Shown here: in pieces, positions 6,975 through 13,288 of the stretch
Layout: each line of letters begins with the position of its first letter
Position numbering within the stretch: the first letter of the stretch is position 1
DNA from: Vulcanimicrobiota bacterium
GTDB lineage: Bacteria; Vulcanimicrobiota; Xenobia; Xenobiales; JADMJV01
Direction: 5' to 3'
Length of the DNA stretch: 13,288 nt
Assembly: GCA_023447635.1 (NCBI GenBank)
Contig: JAEXNA010000141.1
Location: 1 to 13,288 of the forward strand
Made by a program: the position numbers and the translations under genes
The notes under the pieces: model-generated
The model's input: only the letters and a program-made list of their open reading frames with translations
Told to the model about the DNA's origin: nothing
Database searches by the model: none

Positions 6975-8008
6975 ATCCCCTGCACCACCTGCAAAGTCGG
7001 GGCCAGCGTAGCGATAGCGATGAACCCCACGATCACGCCGATGAACAGCATCACCAGCGGCTCTAACAGCTTTTGCATCGATTCCAGCGAATGTTCCATC
7101 GCCTCGCGCGTCGTCTTTTCCACGTTGTTCAAAGCTTCGGCGATCAGCCCGACCTCTTCACCCCCGGCCAGGATCGTCAAGCTCATGCCCGAGAAAAAGC
7201 CCGTGCCCGAGAGCGCCTCGGACAGCGAATGGCCGTTCTGCAAGTCCGCCTTCGAACTCTCCAACCGCTGGGCCAGCAGCCGCGACCAGGTCACTTCTCG
7301 ACTCAAGGTCAGGCAGCGCAGCATCGGAATACCGGCCGCGTAGCAGGTCGCGATCGCCTGGCAGACATCGGCGGCCAGGGCGTTGCGCAGCGCCGGGCCG
7401 ATCCCGGGCAGGTCGAACAGCACCCCCTCGAAGGCCATCCGGCGCGCCGGACGGGTCCACACATCGCGCACCGCGACCGCCGTCGCCCCCAGACCTCCCA
7501 GCGCCAGCAGATAGAAGAGCGGCGATAGCACCAGGTCGCTGAAGGCCAGAAATATCCGGGTGGGCAAGGGCAGCCCGGTGTTCAGTTCGCGCAGCAAGTC
7601 CAGCAGATCCGCGAAGACAAAGACGGGAGCAAAAATCAGCAGCACCACACACAGCGTCATTACGAAGGCCGGATAGATCATGGCCGAAACCAGCTTGCGC
7701 CGGGTGGCGTCGCCCTTCTCGCAAAGGTCGGCCAGGCGCAGCAAGATGGTGTGCAAGCTTCCGCTGGTCTCTCCCACCTTGACCAGGCCCACCTCCAGCG
7801 GCAGAAACCCCCTCGCCGCCTCTAACGCCTTATGCAGAGGCTGGCCCTTGGCCAGACGCCCGGCCATAGCCGCGATGGCCGACGACAGCGCGGGGTCCTC
7901 GGCCTGCCGCGACAGGCTCTGCAGCCCCTCGACCAGGTGAACCCCGCTGTTCAGCAAGACGGCCAGACCGCGAAAAAGAAGCGCTTTCTGACGGGCCGGC
8001 CATTTCAC
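6971..8008 (-). CDS. Type II secretion / type IV pilus inner-membrane platform protein (GspF/PilC-like)
   Basis: The 345-aa product starts at GTG 8008 with only a weak ribosome site, 36 nt after the sigma-factor stop. Two T2SSF domains are visible, residues about 10-132 and 208-335. Each carries the family's Gly-Glu signature (VGETSG at 79-84, GGEEVG at 282-287) and ends in a hydrophobic helix. Membrane segments are near 111-133, 160-180 and 315-338. The family's role is to couple the assembly ATPase to pseudopilin extraction from the inner membrane. Common GspF proteins are about 400 aa and carry a further N-terminal cytoplasmic segment; here the first domain starts almost at residue 1. No GspE ATPase, secretin or major pseudopilin is in the window, so the rest of the machine must be encoded elsewhere. 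Confidence 0.9.
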   Translation of the reverse strand: MKWPARQKALLFRGLAVLLNSGVHLVEGLQSLSRQAEDPALSSAIAAMAGRLAKGQPLHKALEAARGFLPLEVGLVKVGETSGSLHTILLRLADLCEKGDATRRKLVSAMIYPAFVMTLCVVLLIFAPVFVFADLLDLLRELNTGLPLPTRIFLAFSDLVLSPLFYLLALGGLGATAVAVRDVWTRPARRMAFEGVLFDLPGIGPALRNALAADVCQAIATCYAAGIPMLRCLTLSREVTWSRLLAQRLESSKADLQNGHSLSEALSGTGFFSGMSLTILAGGEEVGLIAEALNNVEKTTREAMEHSLESMQKLLEPLVMLFIGVIVGFIAIATLAPTLQVVQGI

Positions 8009-8044
8009 TGAGAGGAGATTTCCGCGTCCCCTCTGTCCACCCTC

Positions 8045-8590
8045 TCAGCGCAGGTCGCGCAGAGTTTGGGCCAGTTTTTGGGAAGCGTGGAAGACCCGGG
8101 ACTTCACCGTCCCCACGGGCAGATCCAGGATCTCTCCGATCTCGGCGTAGGGCAGATTCTGGTAGTACTGCAGCACGAACACGTCGCGGTGCTTTTCTGG
8201 TAGCGCTTCGATCGCCTGACGGATCCGCTGGGCCAGCATAGCCTGGGTCGACACCGCCTCGGGACCGGGAGCGGGGTCGACCAGGGGCAGGTGCTCGGGC
8301 AGTTCCCGCTCGGGACGGCGGGCTCGCGAGCGGTGCCAGTCGCGGCAGATGTTCAGACAGATGCGGTACAGCCAGGGGCGAAAAAGAGCCTCGGTCTTAT
8401 AGGTGTCGCGCTTGCGCAGAACGCGTAGGAAGGTCTCCTGGAAAGCGTCTTCGGCGGCCGCCGCGTTGCCGACCTGACGCAGGGCAAAACTGTAGAGCGG
8501 CTTCTCGTAGCGGCGCACCAACAAGTCCAGCAGGCCGGTCTCGCCCTGCTGGACTCGGGCCATCAGCGCCTCATCCGACAACTCGCTCAT
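8045..8590 (-). CDS. ECF-type RNA polymerase sigma factor
   Basis: The 181-aa product starts at ATG 8590. Region sigma-2 spans about residues 20-92 (YSFALRQVGNAAAAEDAFQETFLRVLRKRDTY, with RPWLYRICLNICRDW at its end). Sigma-4 spans about 122-176, with a helix-turn-helix YAEIGEILDLPVGTVKSRV. Regions 1 and 3 are absent, as in ECF sigma factors. It is the first gene of the minus-strand run leading into gspF-like and pseudopilin genes, so it may be transcribed with them. No anti-sigma gene follows it directly. The likely partner is the zinc-finger protein four genes into the divergent operon (11924-12589), an unusual separation. Confidence 0.95.
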   Translation of the reverse strand: MSELSDEALMARVQQGETGLLDLLVRRYEKPLYSFALRQVGNAAAAEDAFQETFLRVLRKRDTYKTEALFRPWLYRICLNICRDWHRSRARRPERELPEHLPLVDPAPGPEAVSTQAMLAQRIRQAIEALPEKHRDVFVLQYYQNLPYAEIGEILDLPVGTVKSRVFHASQKLAQTLRDLR

Positions 8591-8600
8591 CTTCGCTCAT
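8571..8600 (-). other. Overlapping nine-codon upstream ORF at the sigma-factor start
   Basis: The sigma start lies in a near-tandem duplication: ATGAGCGAAG followed by ATGAGCGAG (minus strand, 8600 to 8582). The upstream ATG at 8600 is out of frame with the sigma gene and encodes MSEDERVVG before a TGA at 8573-8571. Ribosomes using it would pass over the sigma start. This could lower sigma translation, or it may be a chance result of the duplication. Neither ATG has a strong Shine-Dalgarno. Confidence 0.3.
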
Positions 8601-8697
8601 TTTTGGTGTCGAACGTTTTGAACCTCCGCATTTCCCCCGGCGTATCAGCCTCAGGTCAGGACAAAGCTGGCCCAAACCACAGCCGCGGAGGTGTCGA
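8591..8697. promoter_or_regulatory. Divergent promoter region between the sigma-factor operon and the DUF2339 operon
   Basis: These 107 bp must hold promoters for both directions. On the plus strand, TGAACCT (8619-8625), a 15-nt spacer and CGTAT (8641-8645) resemble ECF-type -35 (GGAACTT-like) and -10 (CGTC-like) elements. On the minus strand, GGAAAT (8635-8630) and CGTTC (8615-8611) are a weaker pair with a 14-nt spacer. The plus-strand gene has a strong ribosome site, GGAGG at 8687-8691, 6 nt before GTG 8698. The octamer GGTGTCGA occurs twice, at 8605-8612 and 8690-8697. The promoter calls are by-eye resemblance only. Confidence 0.3.
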
Positions 8698-11037
8698 GTG
8701 TCGTTAGGGAGAGAAGATGGGGTCGAAGAGGACGGACTGATCGACCTTCCGTCCTTCCAGCCGCCGCCCCGCTACAGCGAGAAGGCCTCGACGCTGGAAC
8801 TGCTGGTCGGGGGTCAGGTGCTGAACCTGGCCGGGCTGGCGCTGCTGTTGGGCGGCCTGGTCTCCTTTCTGCGCGTGACGGGCCACAACGCGGGCCAAAA
8901 CGCGGGCCAAAGTGACGGCCAAAGCGCTAGCCAAGCCGGCCTCCAAGCCGCGGATCCAACCGGAGGTCCGGCCGCCATGGCCTCCACCTGGCTGCTGCCG
9001 CCCGGCCTCTTCCCCTGCCTGCTGGGGGCCGCCGTCGGCGCCTTCCTGACCTACCAGGGCGAGCGCCTGTTCCAGGCCCAGCGCCGACTGTACGCCCTGG
9101 CGCTGCTGTCGGCCGGAGTGGCCGTGCTGATGCTGACCAACGCGGCCGCTCACGCCACTTTCGGCCTCTATCCGGTGGGGCTGATGCTGCTCCTGAACCT
9201 GGCCGTGGTCGGCTGGGCCGGCAGGGCCGCCCTGCGCCACGACTCCCTGCCGCTGGCCGCCTGGACGCTGCTGGGACAGTTCGCCGTGCCGATGCTCAGC
9301 GGGCTGCCGCTGGACCGGATAGGCGTGGTGATCGTCTACCTGACCACGGCTAACCTGGGCACCACGCTGGTGGCCTACCGCAAAAAGTGGGACGGCCTGC
9401 TGATCGGCGCCCTGGGCGGAAGCTACGCTCTATTCTTCGCCCAGTTCGGCCTGAGCCGACCGCTGCCCACGCTGGGTTTCCTGGCGCTGACTTACACTCT
9501 GTTCCTGGCCTCGGGCAACGTCTTTCACTTCTGGCGCCGCACCGCCAGCGACTACCACCTGGGGCTGTCGATGGTCAACCCGCTGCTGTTTGCCTGCGCG
9601 GCTTACCCGGTGCTGCTGAAGCTGCCCAACCTGTTCTCGCTGGGGGTCTTCACCGCCATCGCCGCTCTGCACGCCGAACTGGGCTGGCGAGCCGCTCAGA
9701 TGAAAGGGCAGGGGCAGGCCTATCGCCCCATCGTGCTGGCCAACGCGGCGCTGGCCGTCTTGTTCTCGGCCGCCGCCGTCAGTTTCCTGAGCTTCCTATC
9801 CGACGATACCGGCTACTTCGCCGGGGTGGCTGCGCTGTGGATGGCGCAGGCGCTGACCTTGCTGCCGCTGTCGCGCCGCTTCGCTCCGGACCTGGCGCGC
9901 CTGACCCGACGCGGCTCGTACCTGTCGCTGGCGCTGGCCAGCGCTCAACTGGTCTACGTGGTGCCGACCATGGAGGCGGCCTGGACGGTTCAACTGGCCG
10001 CCTTGCTCGCACTGCTGGGGTACTTCGTCCGCCACGAGACGCTGGCCGAAGGACGGCGTGAGGAGCAGCTTTTCGGCAACTTCGTCGCCCTGGTCGCTGG
10101 GGTCGTCGGCTACCAACTGTTCCCTTACCAGTTCCCCGCGCCTCAGGCGCTGCTGGGCACCTCGGTGCTAGGTTGGCTGATGCTGGCCGGATATCGCCGC
10201 TACCCGTCGACGCTATTTCTGGGCGCCTACCTGTCGCCGGCTCTGATGACCGGGCTCACGGTGGTGGTGCTGTTCTGGCCCTGGCAGGGGGCGGCCTGGC
10301 TGTTGGCCCTGACGGTCGTGCAGGCGGCGCTGGTCCCTCTGACGGTCGGACGCAAGGAGCTGGTGCAACAGCAGCAGGTGGCCCTGACCTGCAGCGCTCT
10401 GCTGCTGGTCCGGACCGGACTGCTGGTTCATGTCGGAGCCGGCAGCACTTTGCTCTGGTGCTTGCTGGGGCTGGCGCTGCTAAAGGCAGGGTGGGAGCGG
10501 CCGGCCCTGTCGGTGATGTTCCTGGGTTTCCTGAAGTCGATCCTGTTTGACGCCAACTTCACCTGGGGGCAGGCCGGCTTCAGCCTGGCGGTGGGAGCCC
10601 CCGAGGTGGGAGGGCTCCTGCTGGTGGCGGCGGTGATCGGCTGCTACGCGCTGGCCGCCCGCTGGATGCGTGAGCAGCCGGAGGTGCGCAACTACTACAC
10701 CTTGTTCGGGCTCTTGATTTTCGCCTTCCAGACCACCTTCGTGCTGTTCCGTCTGTACGGAGTTTTGGACAGCTTCCAGGTGATGCTCTCGGGCTTCTGG
10801 GCGCTGGCTTCGCTCCTGTTCATCGCCTACGGCATCCATCGCGAGGCCAAACTGTTCCGCCTGTTCGGCCTGGCTGTGCTGGTGTCGTGCGTAGCCAAGA
10901 TCTACGCGGTCGATATCTGGGTCCTGGATGCCTTCGACAAGTCGACCACCACGCTGGTGCTGGGAACGCTACTGATGACCACCTCGTTCCTGTACCAGAG
11001 CAACCGCGCTCGGCTGGAGCAGCCGTGTCCGGCCTGA
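8698..11037 (+). CDS. DUF2339 polytopic membrane protein
   Basis: The start is GTG 8698, chosen because GGAGG (8687-8691) is 6 nt upstream. The 779-aa product has a short hydrophilic N-terminus and then the DUF2339 signature (LELLVGGQVLNLAGLALLLGG). After that come about twenty closely spaced hydrophobic helices with very small loops to the C-terminus. After the first helix there is a Gly/Gln/Asn/Ala loop (about residues 60-85) encoded by a 12-bp repeat. The usual DUF2339 order of family landmarks is seen (an EGGERL/YQGERL-type loop, a YALAL helix, an AAHATFGL-type helix, and a RHDSLPLAAW helix). The family has no established biochemical function; an envelope or transport-related role is only a guess. 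It heads the operon containing the anti-sigma-like gene and overlaps the next gene by 13 bp. Confidence 0.9.
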   Translation: MSLGREDGVEEDGLIDLPSFQPPPRYSEKASTLELLVGGQVLNLAGLALLLGGLVSFLRVTGHNAGQNAGQSDGQSASQAGLQAADPTGGPAAMASTWLLPPGLFPCLLGAAVGAFLTYQGERLFQAQRRLYALALLSAGVAVLMLTNAAAHATFGLYPVGLMLLLNLAVVGWAGRAALRHDSLPLAAWTLLGQFAVPMLSGLPLDRIGVVIVYLTTANLGTTLVAYRKKWDGLLIGALGGSYALFFAQFGLSRPLPTLGFLALTYTLFLASGNVFHFWRRTASDYHLGLSMVNPLLFACAAYPVLLKLPNLFSLGVFTAIAALHAELGWRAAQMKGQGQAYRPIVLANAALAVLFSAAAVSFLSFLSDDTGYFAGVAALWMAQALTLLPLSRRFAPDLARLTRRGSYLSLALASAQLVYVVPTMEAAWTVQLAALLALLGYFVRHETLAEGRREEQLFGNFVALVAGVVGYQLFPYQFPAPQALLGTSVLGWLMLAGYRRYPSTLFLGAYLSPALMTGLTVVVLFWPWQGAAWLLALTVVQAALVPLTVGRKELVQQQQVALTCSALLLVRTGLLVHVGAGSTLLWCLLGLALLKAGWERPALSVMFLGFLKSILFDANFTWGQAGFSLAVGAPEVGGLLLVAAVIGCYALAARWMREQPEVRNYYTLFGLLIFAFQTTFVLFRLYGVLDSFQVMLSGFWALASLLFIAYGIHREAKLFRLFGLAVLVSCVAKIYAVDIWVLDAFDKSTTTLVLGTLLMTTSFLYQSNRARLEQPCPA
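8875..8946 (+). repeat. 12-bp coding minisatellite (about six units)
   Basis: Units of 12 bp with the core (A)AC/GT-GCGGGCCAA run from GTGACGGGCCAC (8875-8886) through two identical AACGCGGGCCAA units (8887-8898, 8899-8910) to three diverged copies ending at 8946. In frame they encode a Gly-Gln-Asn/Ser-Ala/Asp type four-residue repeat in the first loop of the DUF2339 protein. The two identical copies suggest recent slippage; length variation among relatives is likely. Confidence 0.75.
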
Positions 11038-11927
11038 GGGAGTTCCAGGTCGGCCCCGTCGAGTCGCAGGGGGCGTTCACCATCAATGGGGAAGCCGCTT
11101 TGCGTCGACTGTCAGCCGTGCGCTTCCCCGGACCCCACCACTACCTGCTGAAGTTCGTGCAGGCGGCGGTGGCCGGAGGCGCGGCCGAGATCTGTTTCCG
11201 CCTGACCTGGTGGGCCGTTGAGGTGGCCTGGGAGCCGCCTTCGGAGGTCCGGTTGGAGGGGCTGCTGGGGCAGCTTCTGAGCTCGGAGGAGCCTGCCGGC
11301 CATCACCTGGCGGTGGGCGCCTGGGCGGCTCTGGGGGCGGGCGCTTCGCGGGTGGTGGTCGAGCAGGCGGGCCAACGCCTGGTACTGGGGTCGGAGGGGC
11401 ACTGGTCCGAGCCGGGGGTGGAGGGGCCGGCGCTGCGGGTGAAGATTCTGCGCTGGCGTCTGGACCTGGGGGCCGAGCTTCGTTGTCTGGTCGAGCACTG
11501 CGCCTGGAGCCCGATTCCGGTGCGGCTGTCCGGGGCCGACGTCCGTTCGACGCAGTGGGGCGACGAGCGCACCCTGCGCCAGGTTTATCTTGCTGGGGTC
11601 GGGTTGAGCGCTCCGGCGGTCAGTCGGGCGCGGCGTCCGCCTCGGGTGGCTCGGGAGCTGGCGGGGCGGCGCATCCCCTGCTGGCTGATGCTGGGGCTCG
11701 AGCCTGGGGATGGGGGTGGAGAGCTACAGTTGGTGCGGCACGGGGTGCTGTTAGAGCGGTTCCCCTACGACTTCGGGCAGCCTGGAGTGGTGGCCGTGCT
11801 GGCCGTGGATGAAGTGCCGACCGACCTGAGCGGCTTCGGCGTTCGGGACGGGTTAGAGTGGGAAGGGCGGATCGCGCGCCTGCACGACGAACTACACCAC
11901 GTGGGGTTCCCAACGGACGAGACATGA
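11025..11927 (+). CDS. Uncharacterised protein, probable degenerate GHKL/HSP90-type ATPase fold
   Basis: The start is GTG 11025 with GGAG at 11016-11019. It lies inside the end of the DUF2339 gene (13-bp overlap), implying translational coupling. The same frame is open further upstream but only as an antisense-like extension within that gene. The 300-aa product is soluble. Residues about 25-60 (LRRLSAVRFPGPHHYLLKFVQAAVAGGAAEI) have the pattern of the N-box helix of GHKL proteins followed by a strand, as in HSP90 or MutL (cf. ELVDNAIDAGA), and a later segment HHLAVGAWAALGAGASRV suits the next helix. The N-box Glu and Asn are replaced, so ATP hydrolysis is doubtful. The C-terminal part (LVRHGVLLERFPYD, VVAVLAVDEVPTDLSGF) recalls uncharacterised HSP90-like bacterial proteins. 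The assignment is from remembered pattern, not a search. Gene order suggests it works with the DUF2339 protein or the anti-sigma protein. Confidence 0.5.
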   Translation: MSGLREFQVGPVESQGAFTINGEAALRRLSAVRFPGPHHYLLKFVQAAVAGGAAEICFRLTWWAVEVAWEPPSEVRLEGLLGQLLSSEEPAGHHLAVGAWAALGAGASRVVVEQAGQRLVLGSEGHWSEPGVEGPALRVKILRWRLDLGAELRCLVEHCAWSPIPVRLSGADVRSTQWGDERTLRQVYLAGVGLSAPAVSRARRPPRVARELAGRRIPCWLMLGLEPGDGGGELQLVRHGVLLERFPYDFGQPGVVAVLAVDEVPTDLSGFGVRDGLEWEGRIARLHDELHHVGFPTDET

Positions 11928-12589
11928 AAAGCTGTCAGGACTATCAAGAAGATCTGCCGCTGCTGCTGATGGAGGCGCTGCCCCCGGACGAGGTGGGGCC
12001 GCTGCGCGCCCACCTGGAGGGCTGCGAGGTTTGCCAGGGCGAGTATCAGGCGATCGGCGAGACGCTGGCGGTGCTGGGCCCGGCGGTCGAAGTCGAGCCC
12101 CCGGCGGGGCTGGCGGCTCGCACCATCGAGCGGTTGGACCAGGAGCGCTCCGTCGAGGGATCCTGGTGGCGGCGCCTGGCTTCGCGGGTCGACGCGGCGC
12201 TGGGCTCGTTCGGCGCTCATCGTCCTACCCGGGTGACGGGGCTGGCGACCACGGCGGTGGTGCTGGCCCTGCTGGTGCCGGTGCTGTCGCCCAACTGGGA
12301 GCGCGGGCGCTCGGTGGGCACGGTCAGCGGCTGCCGCTTGAACCTGCGTCTGCTGGGCAAGGCGCTGGACCGCTACGCCTCGACCCATCAGGGGGTCTAT
12401 CCGGCCGAACTGAGCGAACTGGCTCCGGACTATATCCGACGTTTCCCCGACTGTCCTCACGCCGGGGTGAACACCTACGCCCCTGGCTACCAGCGCGGGG
12501 TCGACCCGCATCACTATCGGCTGGCCTGTCACGGGCACCATCACGCCGACGCCGGACTGCCGGCAGAGGAACCGAGCGTGGGGAGGTAA
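11924..12589 (+). CDS. Membrane anti-sigma factor with cytoplasmic zinc finger and extracytoplasmic pseudopilin-like domain
   Basis: The start is ATG 11924, forming an ATGA overlap with the preceding stop. The 221-aa product has three parts. Residues 1-42 are a zinc-finger anti-sigma (ZAS) domain with C4 and H30-x3-C34-x2-C37. A linker (43-103) leads to one transmembrane helix at about 104-122. The outer part, residues 133-207, starts GCRLNLRLLGKALDRYAS, then GVYPAELSEL, FPDCPHAG, TYAPGY and YRLACHG. That is the pattern of the C-terminal globular domain of GspG/ComGC-like pseudopilins (C.SNL..IGTALE.Y, YP..L..L, C, C), with C137, C177 and C202 able to form disulfides outside the cell. The prepilin leader is absent, so the membrane helix replaces the pilin helix. 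It is expected to hold an ECF sigma factor, most simply the one at 8045-8590, at the membrane. Zinc finger confidence is high; the pseudopilin-like part is moderate. Confidence 0.8.
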   Translation: MKSCQDYQEDLPLLLMEALPPDEVGPLRAHLEGCEVCQGEYQAIGETLAVLGPAVEVEPPAGLAARTIERLDQERSVEGSWWRRLASRVDAALGSFGAHRPTRVTGLATTAVVLALLVPVLSPNWERGRSVGTVSGCRLNLRLLGKALDRYASTHQGVYPAELSELAPDYIRRFPDCPHAGVNTYAPGYQRGVDPHHYRLACHGHHHADAGLPAEEPSVGR

Positions 12590-12590
12590 G

Positions 12591-13262
12591 GTGGAGGGGG
12601 AGGCGGCACTGTCGCCCGAGGCGGGCTTTTGGAGGCGACCCTCGGGCTGGGTCTGGGCGGTGTTCTGTCTGGCGCTCGGGATCTTCCTGGCCTCTATGGT
12701 CACCTGGCACGAGGGGCGCCGTTTCGTGGCGCGCCGACTGACCCCGCAAGAGACGCGCATCGTCATGCAGGCGCTGGCGGTGTGGGAATCGATGCCGGTT
12801 CAGGAGCGTGATGGCGATGTCGTCCTGCTGCGGAGGATGTTGTTGGAGGGTCGCCTGCTGGCGATGGAGGCGTCGACCTTCGAGCGCCCGGAAGAGCGCG
12901 GCACCTTCGGCTACACGGACGAACGGGGGAGGATTTTGCTCAACCCGAACCTCTGTTTTGCCAATGGGCGGATGTGCGGCTCGTTAAAGCCGGACGGCTG
13001 CGACGTGGTGGCCACGCTGTGCACGCTGTATCACGAGACGCGCCATCTGATCGGGCAGGCGGGGGAGAGTCTGGCCTACGAGCAAGAGTGGCTGTTCGCC
13101 CGACGCACGCTGGTCTGGGCGGACGAGCGGGGCCAGACGGCGCTGGTCGAGGATCTGGCCGAGTGGGAGCGGGAGATGCCGACGCGGATCCGGCTCTATC
13201 TGGGTCGGGAGGCGCTCGAAGAGATCCAGCTTCGGCTCGAGCCGACGCTGAGCCAGCGCTAG
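12591..13262 (+). CDS. Membrane-anchored protein with HExxH motif, putative zinc metalloprotease
   Basis: The start is GTG 12591, one base after the previous stop. GGGAGG at 12581-12586, overlapping the end of that gene, is an excellent ribosome site. The 223-aa product has one membrane helix (about 19-38) preceded by RR, so the bulk is predicted to face outside the cytoplasm. The key motif is LYHETRHLIGQ: H148-E149-x2-H152, the zinc-binding HExxH of zincins, followed by E159 and E164/E166 in GESLAYEQE as candidate third ligands (gluzincin style). Four cysteines (122, 129, 137, 144) precede it and may pair as disulfides. I do not recognise a named family. Being last in the operon directly after the anti-sigma-like gene, it could cleave or sense that protein. 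That is inference, and catalytic activity is unproven. Confidence 0.7.
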   Translation: MEGEAALSPEAGFWRRPSGWVWAVFCLALGIFLASMVTWHEGRRFVARRLTPQETRIVMQALAVWESMPVQERDGDVVLLRRMLLEGRLLAMEASTFERPEERGTFGYTDERGRILLNPNLCFANGRMCGSLKPDGCDVVATLCTLYHETRHLIGQAGESLAYEQEWLFARRTLVWADERGQTALVEDLAEWEREMPTRIRLYLGREALEEIQLRLEPTLSQR

Positions 13263-13288
13263 GCGAGGGCTCCCGAGGGGGGCAAGCC
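13263..13288. other. Window end, no feature seen
   Basis: Twenty-six G-rich bases follow the last stop codon. No terminator or start of another gene can be recognised in so short a stretch. Confidence 0.5.

Noticed and set aside
6354..7343. 329-codon plus-strand open frame over the GspJ- and GspF-like genes
   Set aside because: Shadow of coupled minus-strand genes that have strong prepilin and T2SSF evidence.
10887..11024. Upstream extension of the GHKL-like protein
   Set aside because: Those 46 codons lie inside the DUF2339 gene; GTG 11025 has GGAG at proper spacing and matches the overlap style of the operon.
11765..12766. 333-codon minus-strand open frame over the anti-sigma region
   Set aside because: Antisense to the zinc-finger and zincin genes; Gln/Arg/His-rich translation typical of a shadow frame.

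Overview
The window is high-GC bacterial chromosome (about 70% G+C in the right two thirds) from an organism with two membranes or at least a pseudopilus-type machine. It has lipobox and class III prepilin signals, GspF and GspI/J-like proteins, a eukaryotic-type Ser/Thr kinase and an ECF sigma factor. The gene style suggests a poorly characterised phylum (Eremiobacterota/Vulcanimicrobiota, Armatimonadota or Myxococcota-like). That placement is an impression, not something the sequence proves.

Left part (1-2,766): the 3' end of an unknown gene, then a beta-solenoid protein resembling the C-terminal passenger of PilX-type pilus proteins but without an N-terminal membrane segment. It meets head-on, with overlapping stop codons, a lipoprotein carrying a cadherin/Ig-like domain and a parallel beta-helix. 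The shared 3' ends lie in a clear G+C trough (37-50% per 60 bases, 1081-1500). Next come a hairpin-bearing intergenic region and a 526-aa HNH endonuclease of the multicopy DUF222/13E12-like type (2767-4347). A 52-bp tandem repeat array (4354-4587) separates it from the next block.

Middle (4586-8590, minus strand): an operon-like run reading sigma factor, GspF-like platform protein, two pseudopilin-like proteins, then a membrane Ser/Thr kinase. The last four genes overlap by 4 bp at each junction.

Right (8698-13262, plus strand), divergent from the sigma factor: a DUF2339 polytopic membrane protein, a probable degenerate GHKL/HSP90-fold protein, a zinc-finger anti-sigma-like protein, and a membrane-anchored protein with an HExxH metalloprotease motif. 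These are also packed by overlaps of 13 and 4 bp and a gap of 1 bp.

The most interesting point is the anti-sigma-like protein. Its extracytoplasmic part looks like the globular domain of a type II secretion/type IV pilus pseudopilin, fused to a cytoplasmic zinc finger through a single membrane helix. With the sigma factor co-directional with pseudopilin genes on one side and a membrane zincin directly after the anti-sigma gene on the other, the two divergent operons could form a circuit in which an ECF sigma factor is controlled by the state of a pseudopilus-like machine. This is inference from domain content and layout.
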